64,000 nt of DNA from Comamonas thiooxydans (GCF_002157685.2 NZ_AP026738.1:2666001-2730000); one strand, 5' to 3'; numbered from the stretch's first letter, positions 16,617 through 26,152 are shown. Made by a program: numbers and translations. The notes: a model not told the origin generated them from the letters alone.

Positions 16617-18827
16617 TTACTGGCGTACTTGAGTCAGCAACTGCTTGCAGTTCACATCGTCGTCAGCGGCAGGCACGGTCAGCGGTACCAAAGCCAGTGC
16701 CGCTGGCGCAAAAACGGCAGCAGCCACCGCAGCGCCGGCACGGGCTGCCAGGGGGCCGGGCTCCAGGCCCACATCGGGCTTGGCAAAGCTGCCACGCACA
16801 TAAAGTGGCGTGCGCAACGAGAAGAACTTCCACTTCAGCGATTCGGGGACGATGCGCAGATTGAGCTGTTCCTGCGCCAGGTTGATCTCGCCCGTGGCCT
16901 CAACAACGGCTTCTGTGGTGGCCAGCTTGGCCATGCGTGGGCGGGCAATACCTTGTTGCACATTGAAGTCAGCCACGGCACAGCGCAGCTGCACTTCCTT
17001 GTCGCTGCCAAACAGCTTGGCGATGACGATGGAACCTACGTTCAGCCCCGCGAGGTCCAGCAGTTGCGAGCTGAAAGTGCCGTCGCGTACAAACAGGCGC
17101 AGCGAGCCATTGCCCGTGCCCAGCCACTGTGCCAGTGACTCGCCCTGTCCGGTGAGCGCGACTGCGCCATCGAGCCGGCCCAGGCTTTTCTTCATCTTTT
17201 CAATTGTGGGAAACAGCGCGGAGAGCTTGAGCGACTGCACCTGTGCGTTGAGTTTGGCAGCAACGGGCTTGGCATGGCTGTCCACGCTGGCATCGATATT
17301 CAGCGCGCCTTCCGCGAGGCCGAACTTCAGTGGCGAGAGGGTGAGTCTGCCGTTGTCCAGCAGCGCATGCACGCTGAGGTTTTGAAGGGGTAGAGCTTCG
17401 GGCCGCAGGATATGGCTGCTTTCATAGCGCAGGTCGAGATCCATCTTGTCCCAGTTCTCGGTCTGGAACCGGACTTGCGGCAGTACCTTGCCGTTGACGG
17501 GTTGGGGCTTGTCGGGGCTGTCGGACGGGGCTGCGCCTATGACAGGTCCCAGATCCACCAGTCGCAGTTGTTTGGAGTGCAGCTGTGCCGTCAGCTTTGG
17601 CCGGGGCTGGGCGGAGCGGTATTGGAGGTCACCACTCAAATCACTCTGACCCAGCTTGCCCTGAAACTTTTCGTATTGCCAGACGGCCTTGCCTGGCGCT
17701 AGGCTGCCGATCAGACGGCCGCTGGTCTCGAACGGCGGAGTGGCGGGCAGCAGCAGGCCGCTGAGCTCGAACAGGTCGGCCATGCTCTTGCCGCGCACCT
17801 GAACTTGAAAGTCCAGTCCATCCAGTGTCTTGGGATTGTCGAGAATACCCTCGGCAAATGCTTGCAGGCTGCCGGCCTTGGCCGAAATGCGCAGCGGAAA
17901 GCGCAGCCTGTCCTGGCGCAGATCCAGTACAGGTCCCGCCAGACCCTGGGCCTGAATTTGCGCGCGGGTCTTGCCTTGGTGCAGATAGCCAGCGAGGCCA
18001 AAGCGCACGCCATAAGGTTGATCGGCACCGAGCGGTCTGCGCAACGTGTCGATACGGGCGCGCACGGCCATGTTCTTGACGGCGTCGGACCAGCCCAGAA
18101 CGCCATCGCTGATGCGCAGCTGGCCTATTTCAAAACTCCACTTCGGGCCGCTACTTGCGGGCTTGTCAAATGTCCAGTTGTTCTCGCCCTTGTCGTTGCG
18201 GGCCAGCACCATGTCGGGAGCCTGCAACAGCAAGGAGTCGAGTTGAACATGACGCGCCAATAGCGGCCAAAGGCGCAGGCTGGCCGTCGCATTTGCAGCG
18301 GTGATCATGGTGCGGGCATTGCGTTCGGGCGGTTGCCGGCCGGCATCGGATATGGCGTCGTCGTCATCTACGTTCGTCTTTTTCTCGTTCGCTACCTGGC
18401 CTTGCTCGGGCAGGCGACCGGTGTTGAGCTCCTTGGGGTCCGCAGGCAATACCGGCTGTTTGTCATTGGCTTTTTCAGGTGCCTGTTGAACCAGCCAGCC
18501 CTGGGGTTGCGAAAGTGTCAGATCGCTGGCATGTATCACCACTCCCGGCACCCAGTGGCGCCAGCCCGTATCGAGGGGCTGTGGCCAGGTCCATTGCAGC
18601 TGCAGGTCGCCGTTGATGGCAAAGTCGCGGCCCGCGGAAGTGCTGACTTTTTCATTGATCCAGGGCCTGAGCTTGTTCCAGTCCATGAAGGCAATCAGCA
18701 GTGCTGCCGCCAGAATCAAAGCCAGCAGCAGCGCCATCGCAAGGGCTGACCAGCGCAGCCAATGACGTGTCAGGCGCGAATGTGCAGGAGCGGATTCAGG
18801 GGCTGAAGTGCTGGTGGGATCGACCAT
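16617..18827 (-). CDS. AsmA-family protein
   Basis: A large (736-residue) envelope protein of the AsmA/YhdP-like superfamily, now viewed as candidates for lipid transport between the membranes. The N-terminal membrane anchor (about residues 25-50) is followed by WNKLRPWINEKVSTSAGRDF, the typical AsmA start of the periplasmic part. The C-terminal AsmA domain contains DGTFSSQLLDLAGLNVGSIV. The rest is beta-rich with low motif content. ATG 18827 is chosen, with AAAAGG about eleven bases upstream; a GTG at 18851 would add eight residues. Monocistronic by layout. Confidence 0.88.
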   Translation of the reverse strand: MVDPTSTSAPESAPAHSRLTRHWLRWSALAMALLLALILAAALLIAFMDWNKLRPWINEKVSTSAGRDFAINGDLQLQWTWPQPLDTGWRHWVPGVVIHASDLTLSQPQGWLVQQAPEKANDKQPVLPADPKELNTGRLPEQGQVANEKKTNVDDDDAISDAGRQPPERNARTMITAANATASLRLWPLLARHVQLDSLLLQAPDMVLARNDKGENNWTFDKPASSGPKWSFEIGQLRISDGVLGWSDAVKNMAVRARIDTLRRPLGADQPYGVRFGLAGYLHQGKTRAQIQAQGLAGPVLDLRQDRLRFPLRISAKAGSLQAFAEGILDNPKTLDGLDFQVQVRGKSMADLFELSGLLLPATPPFETSGRLIGSLAPGKAVWQYEKFQGKLGQSDLSGDLQYRSAQPRPKLTAQLHSKQLRLVDLGPVIGAAPSDSPDKPQPVNGKVLPQVRFQTENWDKMDLDLRYESSHILRPEALPLQNLSVHALLDNGRLTLSPLKFGLAEGALNIDASVDSHAKPVAAKLNAQVQSLKLSALFPTIEKMKKSLGRLDGAVALTGQGESLAQWLGTGNGSLRLFVRDGTFSSQLLDLAGLNVGSIVIAKLFGSDKEVQLRCAVADFNVQQGIARPRMAKLATTEAVVEATGEINLAQEQLNLRIVPESLKWKFFSLRTPLYVRGSFAKPDVGLEPGPLAARAGAAVAAAVFAPAALALVPLTVPAADDDVNCKQLLTQVRQ

Positions 18828-19110
18828 GGCTGTTGCATCCTTTTTTGCCACATGCTATTGCGCATACGTGAAATGCCTCGTCATCCAATTGCCTGATGCA
18901 TGTATGCCCGCATGCAATGAGCTCAGACTTCGCGACCGATCCGGGAAACGCTGCTGCAGCTGGAAGAGTGCTGTTGCTGCGAATGCAAACATCTGCAGCA
19001 ATGACTGCGGTGCTTCATGAAGTGCTGCGAAGTGTTGCTCCATTGTGCAAAGTCATTCCGCTCGGCGTTGAGGTGCCAGCGCCTATCCGGTGCCTGCCGA
19101 TTCCATGCTG

Positions 19111-20061
19111 TTAAACGGCAAGATTGCCGATGGACCAGGAAACACCGGTATCAAAGTTTGCCTTCAACTCGTCCGCTGCATGTTCCAGCTCGGTCAGAAA
19201 CATATCCATTGCGGCCGCCATCGCATAGCCGGTGCGCTGATAAGCGCAGCTGTGCAACAGCGAACCGGCATCGTGCAACGCACGCCAGCTCAGGCGCTCA
19301 GCGGCGACGTCTTCCGCCACATTGTCCGGTAGCATGAAGGCCAGTGCCTGGCCGCTTGCCACCAGGCGACGAGCCATGGGGATGCTGCTGGTTTGCACCA
19401 GTGGCTGGGTCCGGCTCAGCGCACCGTCGCCCAGGCGCTCCAGCATGCTGCGCAACTCCATGTCGGGAGTCATCATGATCAGCGGATAGGCCAGGCAGTC
19501 ACGCAGACGCAGCAGCCGCGGTCGCATGCGCAGAGGGTGATCGGGAGCCATCACCACCCCCAGGGGCTGGGCCCAGGAGCGCATTTCCTCGACCCCGGCA
19601 GGAGGCGTTCGGCGCAGGCAATAGGCCACATCGATCTCGCCCTGCGCCACATGTCGCAGCAGCTCTTCGCCAATGCCTGCACGCACGCTGAAGGTGATAT
19701 CGGGATAGCGGTGATGCATTGCCGCAATTACCTGGGGCACGAGGTATTCGGCGGTTGCGTGGGGAACGCCCACGCTGACATGGCCGTGGCGCAAGGCATT
19801 CAGGTCTTCGACCTGGGCCAGTGCATTGTCAAAGTCGCGCTGGCTGCGCCTGACTGCTGCCAGCACGATCTCGCCCGCCACCGTCAGTTGCATGCCTCTG
19901 GGCAGCCGGTCGAACAGGGGCTGACCCACCTGCGCTTCGAGATTGAGGATTTGCTGGTTGACTGCTGCGGCAGTCAGGTGCAGCGTCGCCGAGGCCTTGC
20001 GCACCGAACCCCGGCGCGCCACCTCGTCAAAGCATCGAAAAGCCTGGGAAATTGCTGGCAT
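19111..20061 (-). CDS. LysR-family transcriptional regulator
   Basis: A 316-residue LysR regulator. The N-terminal HTH is FDEVARRGSVRKASATLHLTAAAVNQQI (about residues 8-36) and the remainder is a periplasmic-binding-protein-like effector domain. Resemblance to the GcvA-like subgroup is visible (LNLEAQVGQPLFDRLPRG). ATG 20061 aligns with the family start; a longer frame adds 14 unlikely residues. It is divergent from the arylsulfotransferase gene, with 112 bp between starts, so it probably controls that gene and the Bug receptor gene downstream. Confidence 0.9.
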   Translation of the reverse strand: MPAISQAFRCFDEVARRGSVRKASATLHLTAAAVNQQILNLEAQVGQPLFDRLPRGMQLTVAGEIVLAAVRRSQRDFDNALAQVEDLNALRHGHVSVGVPHATAEYLVPQVIAAMHHRYPDITFSVRAGIGEELLRHVAQGEIDVAYCLRRTPPAGVEEMRSWAQPLGVVMAPDHPLRMRPRLLRLRDCLAYPLIMMTPDMELRSMLERLGDGALSRTQPLVQTSSIPMARRLVASGQALAFMLPDNVAEDVAAERLSWRALHDAGSLLHSCAYQRTGYAMAAAMDMFLTELEHAADELKANFDTGVSWSIGNLAV

Positions 20062-20173
20062 GTCCTGAGTGTAAATTTTTTTCTGACACCTCTTAAAAAA
20101 CAAATAGCTATTCCTGACGCTGTCGAACTTCTAGAGTGGCAGCCATCAATCCCTCAAGTCACAGAAAGAACCC

Positions 20174-21289
20174 ATGGCTACCACCGTTGACCAGGTCACC
20201 CAACGCCGACGCGGCACAGGTCTCATCGCTCATGACAGCGCGCTCAGCGCTGGCGGCTACACATTGATCGCCCCCCAGACGGCCGACGGGCATGTCTATC
20301 TCATAGATATCCGGGGCCAGGTGGCTCATGAGTGGAAGCTGCCCGTGCGTGCCGGTCGCCACGCCGTCATCCTGCCGAACGGCAACCTGGGCTACAACGG
20401 CAACCATCGTGATTCGCCAGATCTCTATGCCCCCTGGTCCATGTGGCATGGCGGTGATTTCTACGAGGTCAGGCCAGGCGGGGAGGTGGTCTGGCGCTAT
20501 GAAGACCCGACACACCACCATGACGCACAGTGGTTGCCCAACGGTCATCTGCTCTATGCAGCCTGTGCCCCTGTTCCCCTGGGCTTTGCCGAACGGGTGC
20601 CTGGCGGCACCTCGCTTGGTGCTGACGAGGTGATGTACGGCGATGTGATCCGGGAAGTGGACCGCACAGGTCGATTGGTCTGGGAATGGAAGGCCTGGGA
20701 GCATCTGGAGCCTGAGGATTTCCCCATTCACCCTGGCTTTGGCCGCTATCACTGGCCCTTGGTCAACGGCCTTGGGCTTGTGGCCGATGGAACAGTGCTG
20801 ATGAGCCTGCGCACCACTTCGGGAATCATTGGCGTGGACAAGGCCAGCGGCAGGGTGAAGCTGCATATCCCGCCATCGGTGGTCTCGCACCAGCATGCTC
20901 CGGTTCCGCTGGCAAACGGCCATGTCCTGACTTTTGACAACGGCAACTTCCGCCAGGGATCCCATGTGGCTTTCTCGCGTGTGCTGGAAATAGATCCTGT
21001 CTCCCATGAGATCGCGTGGAGCTACCAGGACGAGATGGTCAATGCCTTCTACACCGCTTTCATGGGCAGCGCGCAGCGGCTCTGGAACGGCAACACGCAC
21101 ATCACGGAGTCGGCCACCGGGCGCTTGTTTGAGGTGACGCCGCAAGGCGAGGTGGTCTGGGAGTTCATCCTGCCCTGGTTTGGCGAGTATCCCGATGCCG
21201 CTGCACGACGCACAGGCCCGGGGCGCTTGAACACGGTGTTCCAGACATGGCGCTACCAGGCAGAGCAACTGCCTTGGCTGTCCCGCTGA
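20174..21289 (+). CDS. Arylsulfotransferase-like beta-propeller protein
   Basis: A 371-residue protein of the arylsulfotransferase (ASST, Arylsulfotran_2-like) group. Blade-like repeats of the form G-x-V-x-W-x-Y are visible: YEVRPGGEVVWRYEDPTHHHDA, REVDRTGRLVWEWKAWEH and FEVTPQGEVVWEFILPW. The HHHD and SHQHAP segments supply His residues of the sort used for transient sulfation in ASST enzymes. No signal peptide is seen, which is unusual for the classical periplasmic enzymes, so it may be cytoplasmic. It is followed 29 bp later by a Bug receptor gene, and LysR is divergent upstream. Confidence 0.78.
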   Translation: MATTVDQVTQRRRGTGLIAHDSALSAGGYTLIAPQTADGHVYLIDIRGQVAHEWKLPVRAGRHAVILPNGNLGYNGNHRDSPDLYAPWSMWHGGDFYEVRPGGEVVWRYEDPTHHHDAQWLPNGHLLYAACAPVPLGFAERVPGGTSLGADEVMYGDVIREVDRTGRLVWEWKAWEHLEPEDFPIHPGFGRYHWPLVNGLGLVADGTVLMSLRTTSGIIGVDKASGRVKLHIPPSVVSHQHAPVPLANGHVLTFDNGNFRQGSHVAFSRVLEIDPVSHEIAWSYQDEMVNAFYTAFMGSAQRLWNGNTHITESATGRLFEVTPQGEVVWEFILPWFGEYPDAAARRTGPGRLNTVFQTWRYQAEQLPWLSR

Positions 21290-21318
21290 GTCATTCCAAT
21301 CCCAGCAGAAAGATCATC

Positions 21319-22314
21319 ATGCAAATACGACGCAGACAGTTTGCAGCCTGGGCGCTGGGCGCTCCGCTGCTGCAGCAGCTATCACAGCCAAGCCAGGCGG
21401 CTTCCCAGTCCTGGCCTGCCCAGGCACTGACGGTGGTGGTTCCCTTCGCGCCCGGAGGCAGTGTGGATGTAGCCGCCAGGCTGGTGATGCCGCGTCTGGC
21501 AGAGCGACTGGGCCAGCCCGTGATCATCGAGAACATGGTCGGAGCATCAGGGACCATTGCCACGCAGCGCGTCATCAAAGCCAGGCCCGATGGCTATACC
21601 TTGCTCTTCGGTGTGGCCAGCTCGGTGCTGGTCGCGCCCATGATCTCGCCGGCAAAGTTCCGCTACGACGGTCTGCACGAGTTGAAGCCCGTGGCACCCG
21701 TGGCCTCTTCGGTCTTTGCGCTTGTCGCCCGCCCGGGGCTTGCTGCAGGCAGTGCGGACGATCTCATTGAACTTGCACGCCAGAAACCTGGGCGACTGAC
21801 CCTGGGCACCGATGGCATCGGCACCAGCCTGCACCTGACGGGGGAGCTCATTCAGCAAATGTCCGGTATAGACCTGGTACATGTTCCCTACAGGTCTGGT
21901 CCGCAGGTGCTGACCGAGCTGGCGGGTGGTCAGATCGACCTTGCCGTGCTGCCTGTTGCGCTGGCTCAACCGTTTGTGCTGGAGGGCAAGGTCAAGGCAT
22001 TGGGCGTGACATCCCGCCAGCGTGTGGCCACGCTGCCCCAAACGCCAAGTCTTTCTGAGACGTCGGCCCTTCGCAATCTGGAAGTCGAGGCTTGGCAAGG
22101 TTTGCTGGCTCCCGCTCATACGGATGCCCGCATCGTCAAGCGTCTGGCCGATGAAATCGCGATCCTGCAAGCGGACCCCGAGATGGCCAGAAAGCTGACG
22201 GAAGCAGGCTTCAAGCCCATGCGCATGGGGCATCCTCAGTTCCTGGCCTATCTGGAGCAGGAGAAAAGAGTTCTGGAGAACACCATTCGCAAAGCCAATA
22301 TCCGAGCGGACTAG
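21319..22314 (+). CDS. Bug-family (TctC) periplasmic solute-binding protein
   Basis: A 331-residue tripartite tricarboxylate transporter receptor of the Bug family, which is greatly expanded in Comamonadaceae and Burkholderiales. The signal peptide begins MQIRRRQFAAWALG (an RRxF pattern that could route through Tat) and ends near the SQAAS segment. Hallmarks are TVVVPFAPGGSVDVAARL, IIENMVGASGTIA and the KARPDGYTLLF strand. No membrane components (TctA/TctB) are adjacent, as is usual for orphan Bug genes. It probably forms a unit with the arylsulfotransferase and may bind an aromatic sulfate or acid; this is inference. Confidence 0.92.
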   Translation: MQIRRRQFAAWALGAPLLQQLSQPSQAASQSWPAQALTVVVPFAPGGSVDVAARLVMPRLAERLGQPVIIENMVGASGTIATQRVIKARPDGYTLLFGVASSVLVAPMISPAKFRYDGLHELKPVAPVASSVFALVARPGLAAGSADDLIELARQKPGRLTLGTDGIGTSLHLTGELIQQMSGIDLVHVPYRSGPQVLTELAGGQIDLAVLPVALAQPFVLEGKVKALGVTSRQRVATLPQTPSLSETSALRNLEVEAWQGLLAPAHTDARIVKRLADEIAILQADPEMARKLTEAGFKPMRMGHPQFLAYLEQEKRVLENTIRKANIRAD

Positions 22315-22399
22315 TCACCGCGAAGTCGCATCACCGTCTGAGCAGGGCCCATGCGGTCATGAAAGCCAGAAGTCGGGCCAGCCACTAAAATCCCGCGCC

Positions 22400-23317
22400 A
22401 TGCATAACTCCCACGATCCCAAGGTTCTGCCCGTGCGCGATGGCGTCAGCCCCAGCTGTGTGGTGTTGCCATCCCAGGGTAGGGGGCTGCTGATCGACTT
22501 CTTGTGCGAACGCCTGTCTGCCGTTGGGCGCGCAGACTGGCTGCGCCGCATGGCAGCCGGTCAAGTGGTCAGCGAAACCGGAGAGATGGCTGGCCCGGAC
22601 GCTGCATTCATGCCGGGGCTGCGCTATTACTACTATCGCGAGCTGGAAGGAGAGCCAGAGATTCCGTTCGCGGCGGAAGTCATCCATCGCGATGCGCATC
22701 TGCTTGTCGCCGACAAACCGCATTTTCTGCCTGTGGTGCCTGCCGGCCAGTATCTGCAGAACACGCTGCTGGTCAGGCTCAGGCGCGAGTTCGATCTGCC
22801 CGAGCTGTCGCCGATTCATCGCATCGACCGCGACACCGCGGGGCTGGTGGTGTTTTCGGTGCAGCGCGCCACGCGCGGCATCTATCAGGGACTGTTCAGG
22901 GACAGGGCCATTCACAAGGTCTATGAGGCCGTGGCGCCTTACCGTGCCGAGCTGAAATTTCCGCGCGAACACGCGAGCCGCATGGAGGAGAGCGGGCATT
23001 TCTTTCGCATGCATGAGGTGGATGGCGAACCCAATAGCCGCACCCTGATGGAAATCATCGAGCACAACAGCGCCTGGGCGCGCTACCGGCTCAGTCCGGT
23101 TTCGGGCAAGCGCCATCAACTGCGTGTGCATATGGCGGCGCTGGGCCTGCCGCTCAGGGGCGATGCCTTCTATCCCGTGGTCAATGACCCGGAACCGGGC
23201 GACTATTCCAGGCCCTTGCAGCTGCTGGCACGCAGTCTGGCCTTCGATGATCCCCTGACCGGACAGCGGCGCGAGTTCATCAGCCGGCGCAGCCTGCAGG
23301 CGCTGCCGCGCGATTGA
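22400..23317 (+). CDS. RluA-family pseudouridine synthase
   Basis: A 305-residue RNA pseudouridine synthase. The catalytic motif HRIDRDTAG contains Asp143. The downstream SPVSGKRHQLRVHMAALGLPLRGD segment is the conserved RluA-family R-x-HQLR motif. An N-terminal region with VSETGEMAGPDAAFMPG replaces a canonical S4 domain. The exact rRNA or tRNA target position cannot be assigned. It is on the same strand as the Bug gene but 85 bp away, with an independent function. Confidence 0.9.
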   Translation: MHNSHDPKVLPVRDGVSPSCVVLPSQGRGLLIDFLCERLSAVGRADWLRRMAAGQVVSETGEMAGPDAAFMPGLRYYYYRELEGEPEIPFAAEVIHRDAHLLVADKPHFLPVVPAGQYLQNTLLVRLRREFDLPELSPIHRIDRDTAGLVVFSVQRATRGIYQGLFRDRAIHKVYEAVAPYRAELKFPREHASRMEESGHFFRMHEVDGEPNSRTLMEIIEHNSAWARYRLSPVSGKRHQLRVHMAALGLPLRGDAFYPVVNDPEPGDYSRPLQLLARSLAFDDPLTGQRREFISRRSLQALPRD

Positions 23318-23366
23318 GAGCAGTCTTGCCCGACCCTTGCCAGGGCAGGGGAAACGCTGAGTGCTG

Positions 23367-23396
23367 CAATTATCGGACAAAATTGTCCGATAATTG
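23367..23396 (+). promoter_or_regulatory. TetR-type operator upstream of tetR-emrBA-nodT
   Basis: Perfect 14-bp inverted repeats CAATTATCGGACAA and its complement flanking an AA centre, ending five bases before the regulator's ATG. GATAAT inside the right arm (23389-23394) could act as the -10, placing +1 at about 23401. The regulator probably occludes its own promoter. Confidence 0.75.
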
Positions 23397-23401
23397 GCGC
23401 C

Positions 23402-23950
23402 ATGTCCACCACCCGTCCTCCATCCGCCGAACGCCGTGCCCAGTTGCTGGACGCGGCCGATGCCGTGTTTGCCGAGCATGGCGTGACCGCACCCTTGGAT
23501 CTCATTGTCGAGCGTGCCCAGGTGGGCCGCGCCACGCTGTATCGTCAGTTTCCGGACCGTCGCGCCATCATGCTGGCGCTGCTGGAGCGCTCGGTCGAGA
23601 AGACCCGGGCCGCTGCAGCCGCCTGGCACGACGACGACCAGGCCTTTTTCAAGCTGCTGGCTCTGGTGGGCGAGCGCATCGCTGTCTCTGCCACGCTGGT
23701 GGACTACTGGCGTACGGTGGACCAGAGCGATGCAGAAGTCATTCATGCGCGCCAGCAGATGTGGCTGGTGTTCGAAGAGCCCATGAAGCGTGCGGTGGCC
23801 AAGGGCCTGTGCAAGCAGGCCTTGAATGCCAAGGATCTGTCCCTGGTGTTCGGCATGCTGGGCGGTGCCCTGCGTGGTGAAACTCCTGCACAACGCAAGC
23901 AACTGGCGCGTCGCGCCCTGCAAATCATTCTGGACGGAATCAAGGCCTGA
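23402..23950 (+). CDS. TetR-family repressor of the efflux operon
   Basis: A 182-residue TetR regulator. The N-terminal HTH includes DAADAVFAEHGVTAPLDLIV and VGRATLYRQFPDRRAIMLALLE, the typical TetR recognition helix. The C-terminal ligand domain is not diagnostic. It is the first gene of an operon with emrB-, emrA- and nodT-type genes (6 bp to the next gene). A strong palindrome adjoins the start codon, and there is no Shine-Dalgarno sequence. It most likely represses the operon until an exported compound binds. Confidence 0.92.
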   Translation: MSTTRPPSAERRAQLLDAADAVFAEHGVTAPLDLIVERAQVGRATLYRQFPDRRAIMLALLERSVEKTRAAAAAWHDDDQAFFKLLALVGERIAVSATLVDYWRTVDQSDAEVIHARQQMWLVFEEPMKRAVAKGLCKQALNAKDLSLVFGMLGGALRGETPAQRKQLARRALQIILDGIKA

Positions 23951-23955
23951 GGTTT

Positions 23956-26136
23956 ATGAGTCAAGCTGCAGCACAAGCCACTGGGGTTCAAGCCAATCAA
24001 GAAGGCCCGAAACCTCCCAGCAGCCAGGCTACAGCTCCTCCAGCCATTCCGCAAGGGCCCGTCATCCTGCTGCGCCGCCCGCCGGACTGGGCCGAGCATG
24101 AGAAGCCGGCGCTGCCCGGCTCGCCGGCCATGCCCCATCACGAGCCCTGGGTCCGCGTCTGCTATGGGCTGATTGCTGTTCTGGTCGGGCTGACCGGTGG
24201 CCTGGGCAATGCCTTGTTCACCGCCAATCTGCCCACGATTCAGGGGCAGTTGGGGCTGACCTCGGTCGAGGCGGCCTGGCTGACGGGCGCCTACGTCATG
24301 TTCAATATGACGGCCAATCTGCTGGTCTACAAATTCCGCCAACAGTTCGGCATGCGCCTGTTCACCGAGATCGGCCTGGGCTGCTACGCCGCGCTCAGCG
24401 TGCTGCATCTGCTGCTGGGCAGCTACGACAGCCTGATCCTGCTGCGCGCGGCCAGCGGCCTGGCAGCGGCGACCTGCTCGTCGCTGAGCACGCTCTACAT
24501 GCTGCAGTCGGCACCGCGCACCTATGTGCTCAAGATGCTGGTGATCGGCGTGGGCGTAGGCCAGCTGGCCACGCCGCTGGCCTGGATTCTGTCGCCGGGT
24601 CTGCTCTATAACAGCGAGTGGCACAACCTCTATCTGTTTGAAGCCGGCCTGGCACTGATGTCCTTTGCCGCCGTGGTGCTGCTCAAGCTGCCATCGGGCT
24701 TGTACATCAGGACCTTCGAGAAGCTGGACTTCGTCACTTTCTGCCTGATGGTGCCGGGCCTGGGCCTGTTGATTGCCGTGCTGGTTCAGGGTTACTCACG
24801 TTGGTGGTTTGATACGCCGGGGCTGGCCTGGATGCTGGTGGCAGCAATCGCGCTGCTCAGCGTCGCGCTTTACATCGAGCACCATCGCTTCAATCCCATG
24901 TTCCACACGCGCTGGTTCGCGCAGATGCCGACGATTCGTTTCGTGATCGGAGCCATCTTGCTGCGCTTTCTCACGGCCGAGCAAAGCTACGGCGTGGTGG
25001 GGCTGATGCGCACGCTGGGCATGACATCCGATCAGATGCAGCCGCTATTCATGGTTATTCTGCTTGGAACGCTTATAGGGGTTGCGCTGTCTGCTGTTAC
25101 TTTCGGTGTACCCAATATGGGCAAGCAGATCGTGGTGGCGATTGCGCTGTTTGCCGTGGCAGCGTTTCTCGATCACCACCGCAGCAGCGTGGACCGTCCT
25201 TCGGACTTTTTCTTCAGCCAGTTTCTGCTGGCGGTGGGCTCGGGCGTCTTCATGGGCCCGCTGATGCTGACCGGCATCATCCAGGGGCTGAAATTCGGCG
25301 CCAACCACATGCTCACCGCCGTGGTCACGATTTCCATGACGCAGGCCATGGGCGGCTTGCTGGGTTCGGCCTTGCTGAGCACTTACCAGACCTACCGTGA
25401 ACAGATCTACTCCGTGGCCCTGGTGGCGCAGATAGACCCGACCGACCCCGTGGTGGCCGAGCGGCTCAAGATACAGAACCAGATCTACGGCAAGGTCACG
25501 CCCGATCCCTCCATGCGCGTCAATCAGGGAACGCTGCAGCTGTCGCAGATCGTGCGGCGCGAAGCCAATGTGCGTGCCTATAACGATGTGTTTGCGCTGA
25601 CGGCCGCCATCGCCTTGCTGTATCTGCTCTGGAGCCTGGGAGCCTCGGCGCGCGTGCGCCAGGCTGCGGCCATGGTGCGCGCCATGACACGGCAAAGCGG
25701 CAACCAGGTGGCGGCAGCTGCCGGGACCGACGGTACGCCCCAGCGCGCACCTTCGGTGGCTCCGGTTGCAGAGCCTGAGGCAGCGAACGTCCATGAGCCC
25801 GACGCATCGCAACGTGTCACGGTGGTGGTGCAGCCCACGGCCACCGATGCCTATGGCGATGTGGAAGAGGGCGCTCGGACCGAGTCCGCCAGTCCGGCAC
25901 GGACCGTAGTGATCGAAGGCGCGGAAGCCAGGCGCCTAGCTGCCGCGGCGCAGGCGGCCGAGACTCGCGAGCAGGCCGTGCTGGCCAGCCGCGATCCCCT
26001 GCAGGACAACGCCCAGGCGCTCGAGCTCGAGGCCGAGCTGGAGCAGGAAATCGACAAGGATGCCCGCAGCAGCCCTGCGGCCGGCGATGGCGGCCGGGAT
26101 GGCTCCGGCCCCCAGGCAAGGAACTCAGACCGATAA
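23956..26136 (+). CDS. EmrB/QacA-type MFS exporter with long C-terminal tail
   Basis: A 726-residue DHA2-family inner-membrane transporter. A Pro/Ala/Gln-rich cytoplasmic N-terminus of about 70 residues precedes 14 predicted helices (LTSVEAAWLTGAYVMFNMTA is typical of the family's TM2 area). The last 160 residues (from about 567) form a hydrophilic Ala/Glu-rich tail with probable coiled coil near RRLAAAAQAAETREQAV and LELEAELEQEID. Typical EmrB is about 510 residues, so the tail is an addition. It works with the EmrA-like adaptor and NodT-like channel encoded downstream. Confidence 0.88.
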   Translation: MSQAAAQATGVQANQEGPKPPSSQATAPPAIPQGPVILLRRPPDWAEHEKPALPGSPAMPHHEPWVRVCYGLIAVLVGLTGGLGNALFTANLPTIQGQLGLTSVEAAWLTGAYVMFNMTANLLVYKFRQQFGMRLFTEIGLGCYAALSVLHLLLGSYDSLILLRAASGLAAATCSSLSTLYMLQSAPRTYVLKMLVIGVGVGQLATPLAWILSPGLLYNSEWHNLYLFEAGLALMSFAAVVLLKLPSGLYIRTFEKLDFVTFCLMVPGLGLLIAVLVQGYSRWWFDTPGLAWMLVAAIALLSVALYIEHHRFNPMFHTRWFAQMPTIRFVIGAILLRFLTAEQSYGVVGLMRTLGMTSDQMQPLFMVILLGTLIGVALSAVTFGVPNMGKQIVVAIALFAVAAFLDHHRSSVDRPSDFFFSQFLLAVGSGVFMGPLMLTGIIQGLKFGANHMLTAVVTISMTQAMGGLLGSALLSTYQTYREQIYSVALVAQIDPTDPVVAERLKIQNQIYGKVTPDPSMRVNQGTLQLSQIVRREANVRAYNDVFALTAAIALLYLLWSLGASARVRQAAAMVRAMTRQSGNQVAAAAGTDGTPQRAPSVAPVAEPEAANVHEPDASQRVTVVVQPTATDAYGDVEEGARTESASPARTVVIEGAEARRLAAAAQAAETREQAVLASRDPLQDNAQALELEAELEQEIDKDARSSPAAGDGGRDGSGPQARNSDR

Positions 26137-26152
26137 CAGCAAGAGATTGAGC

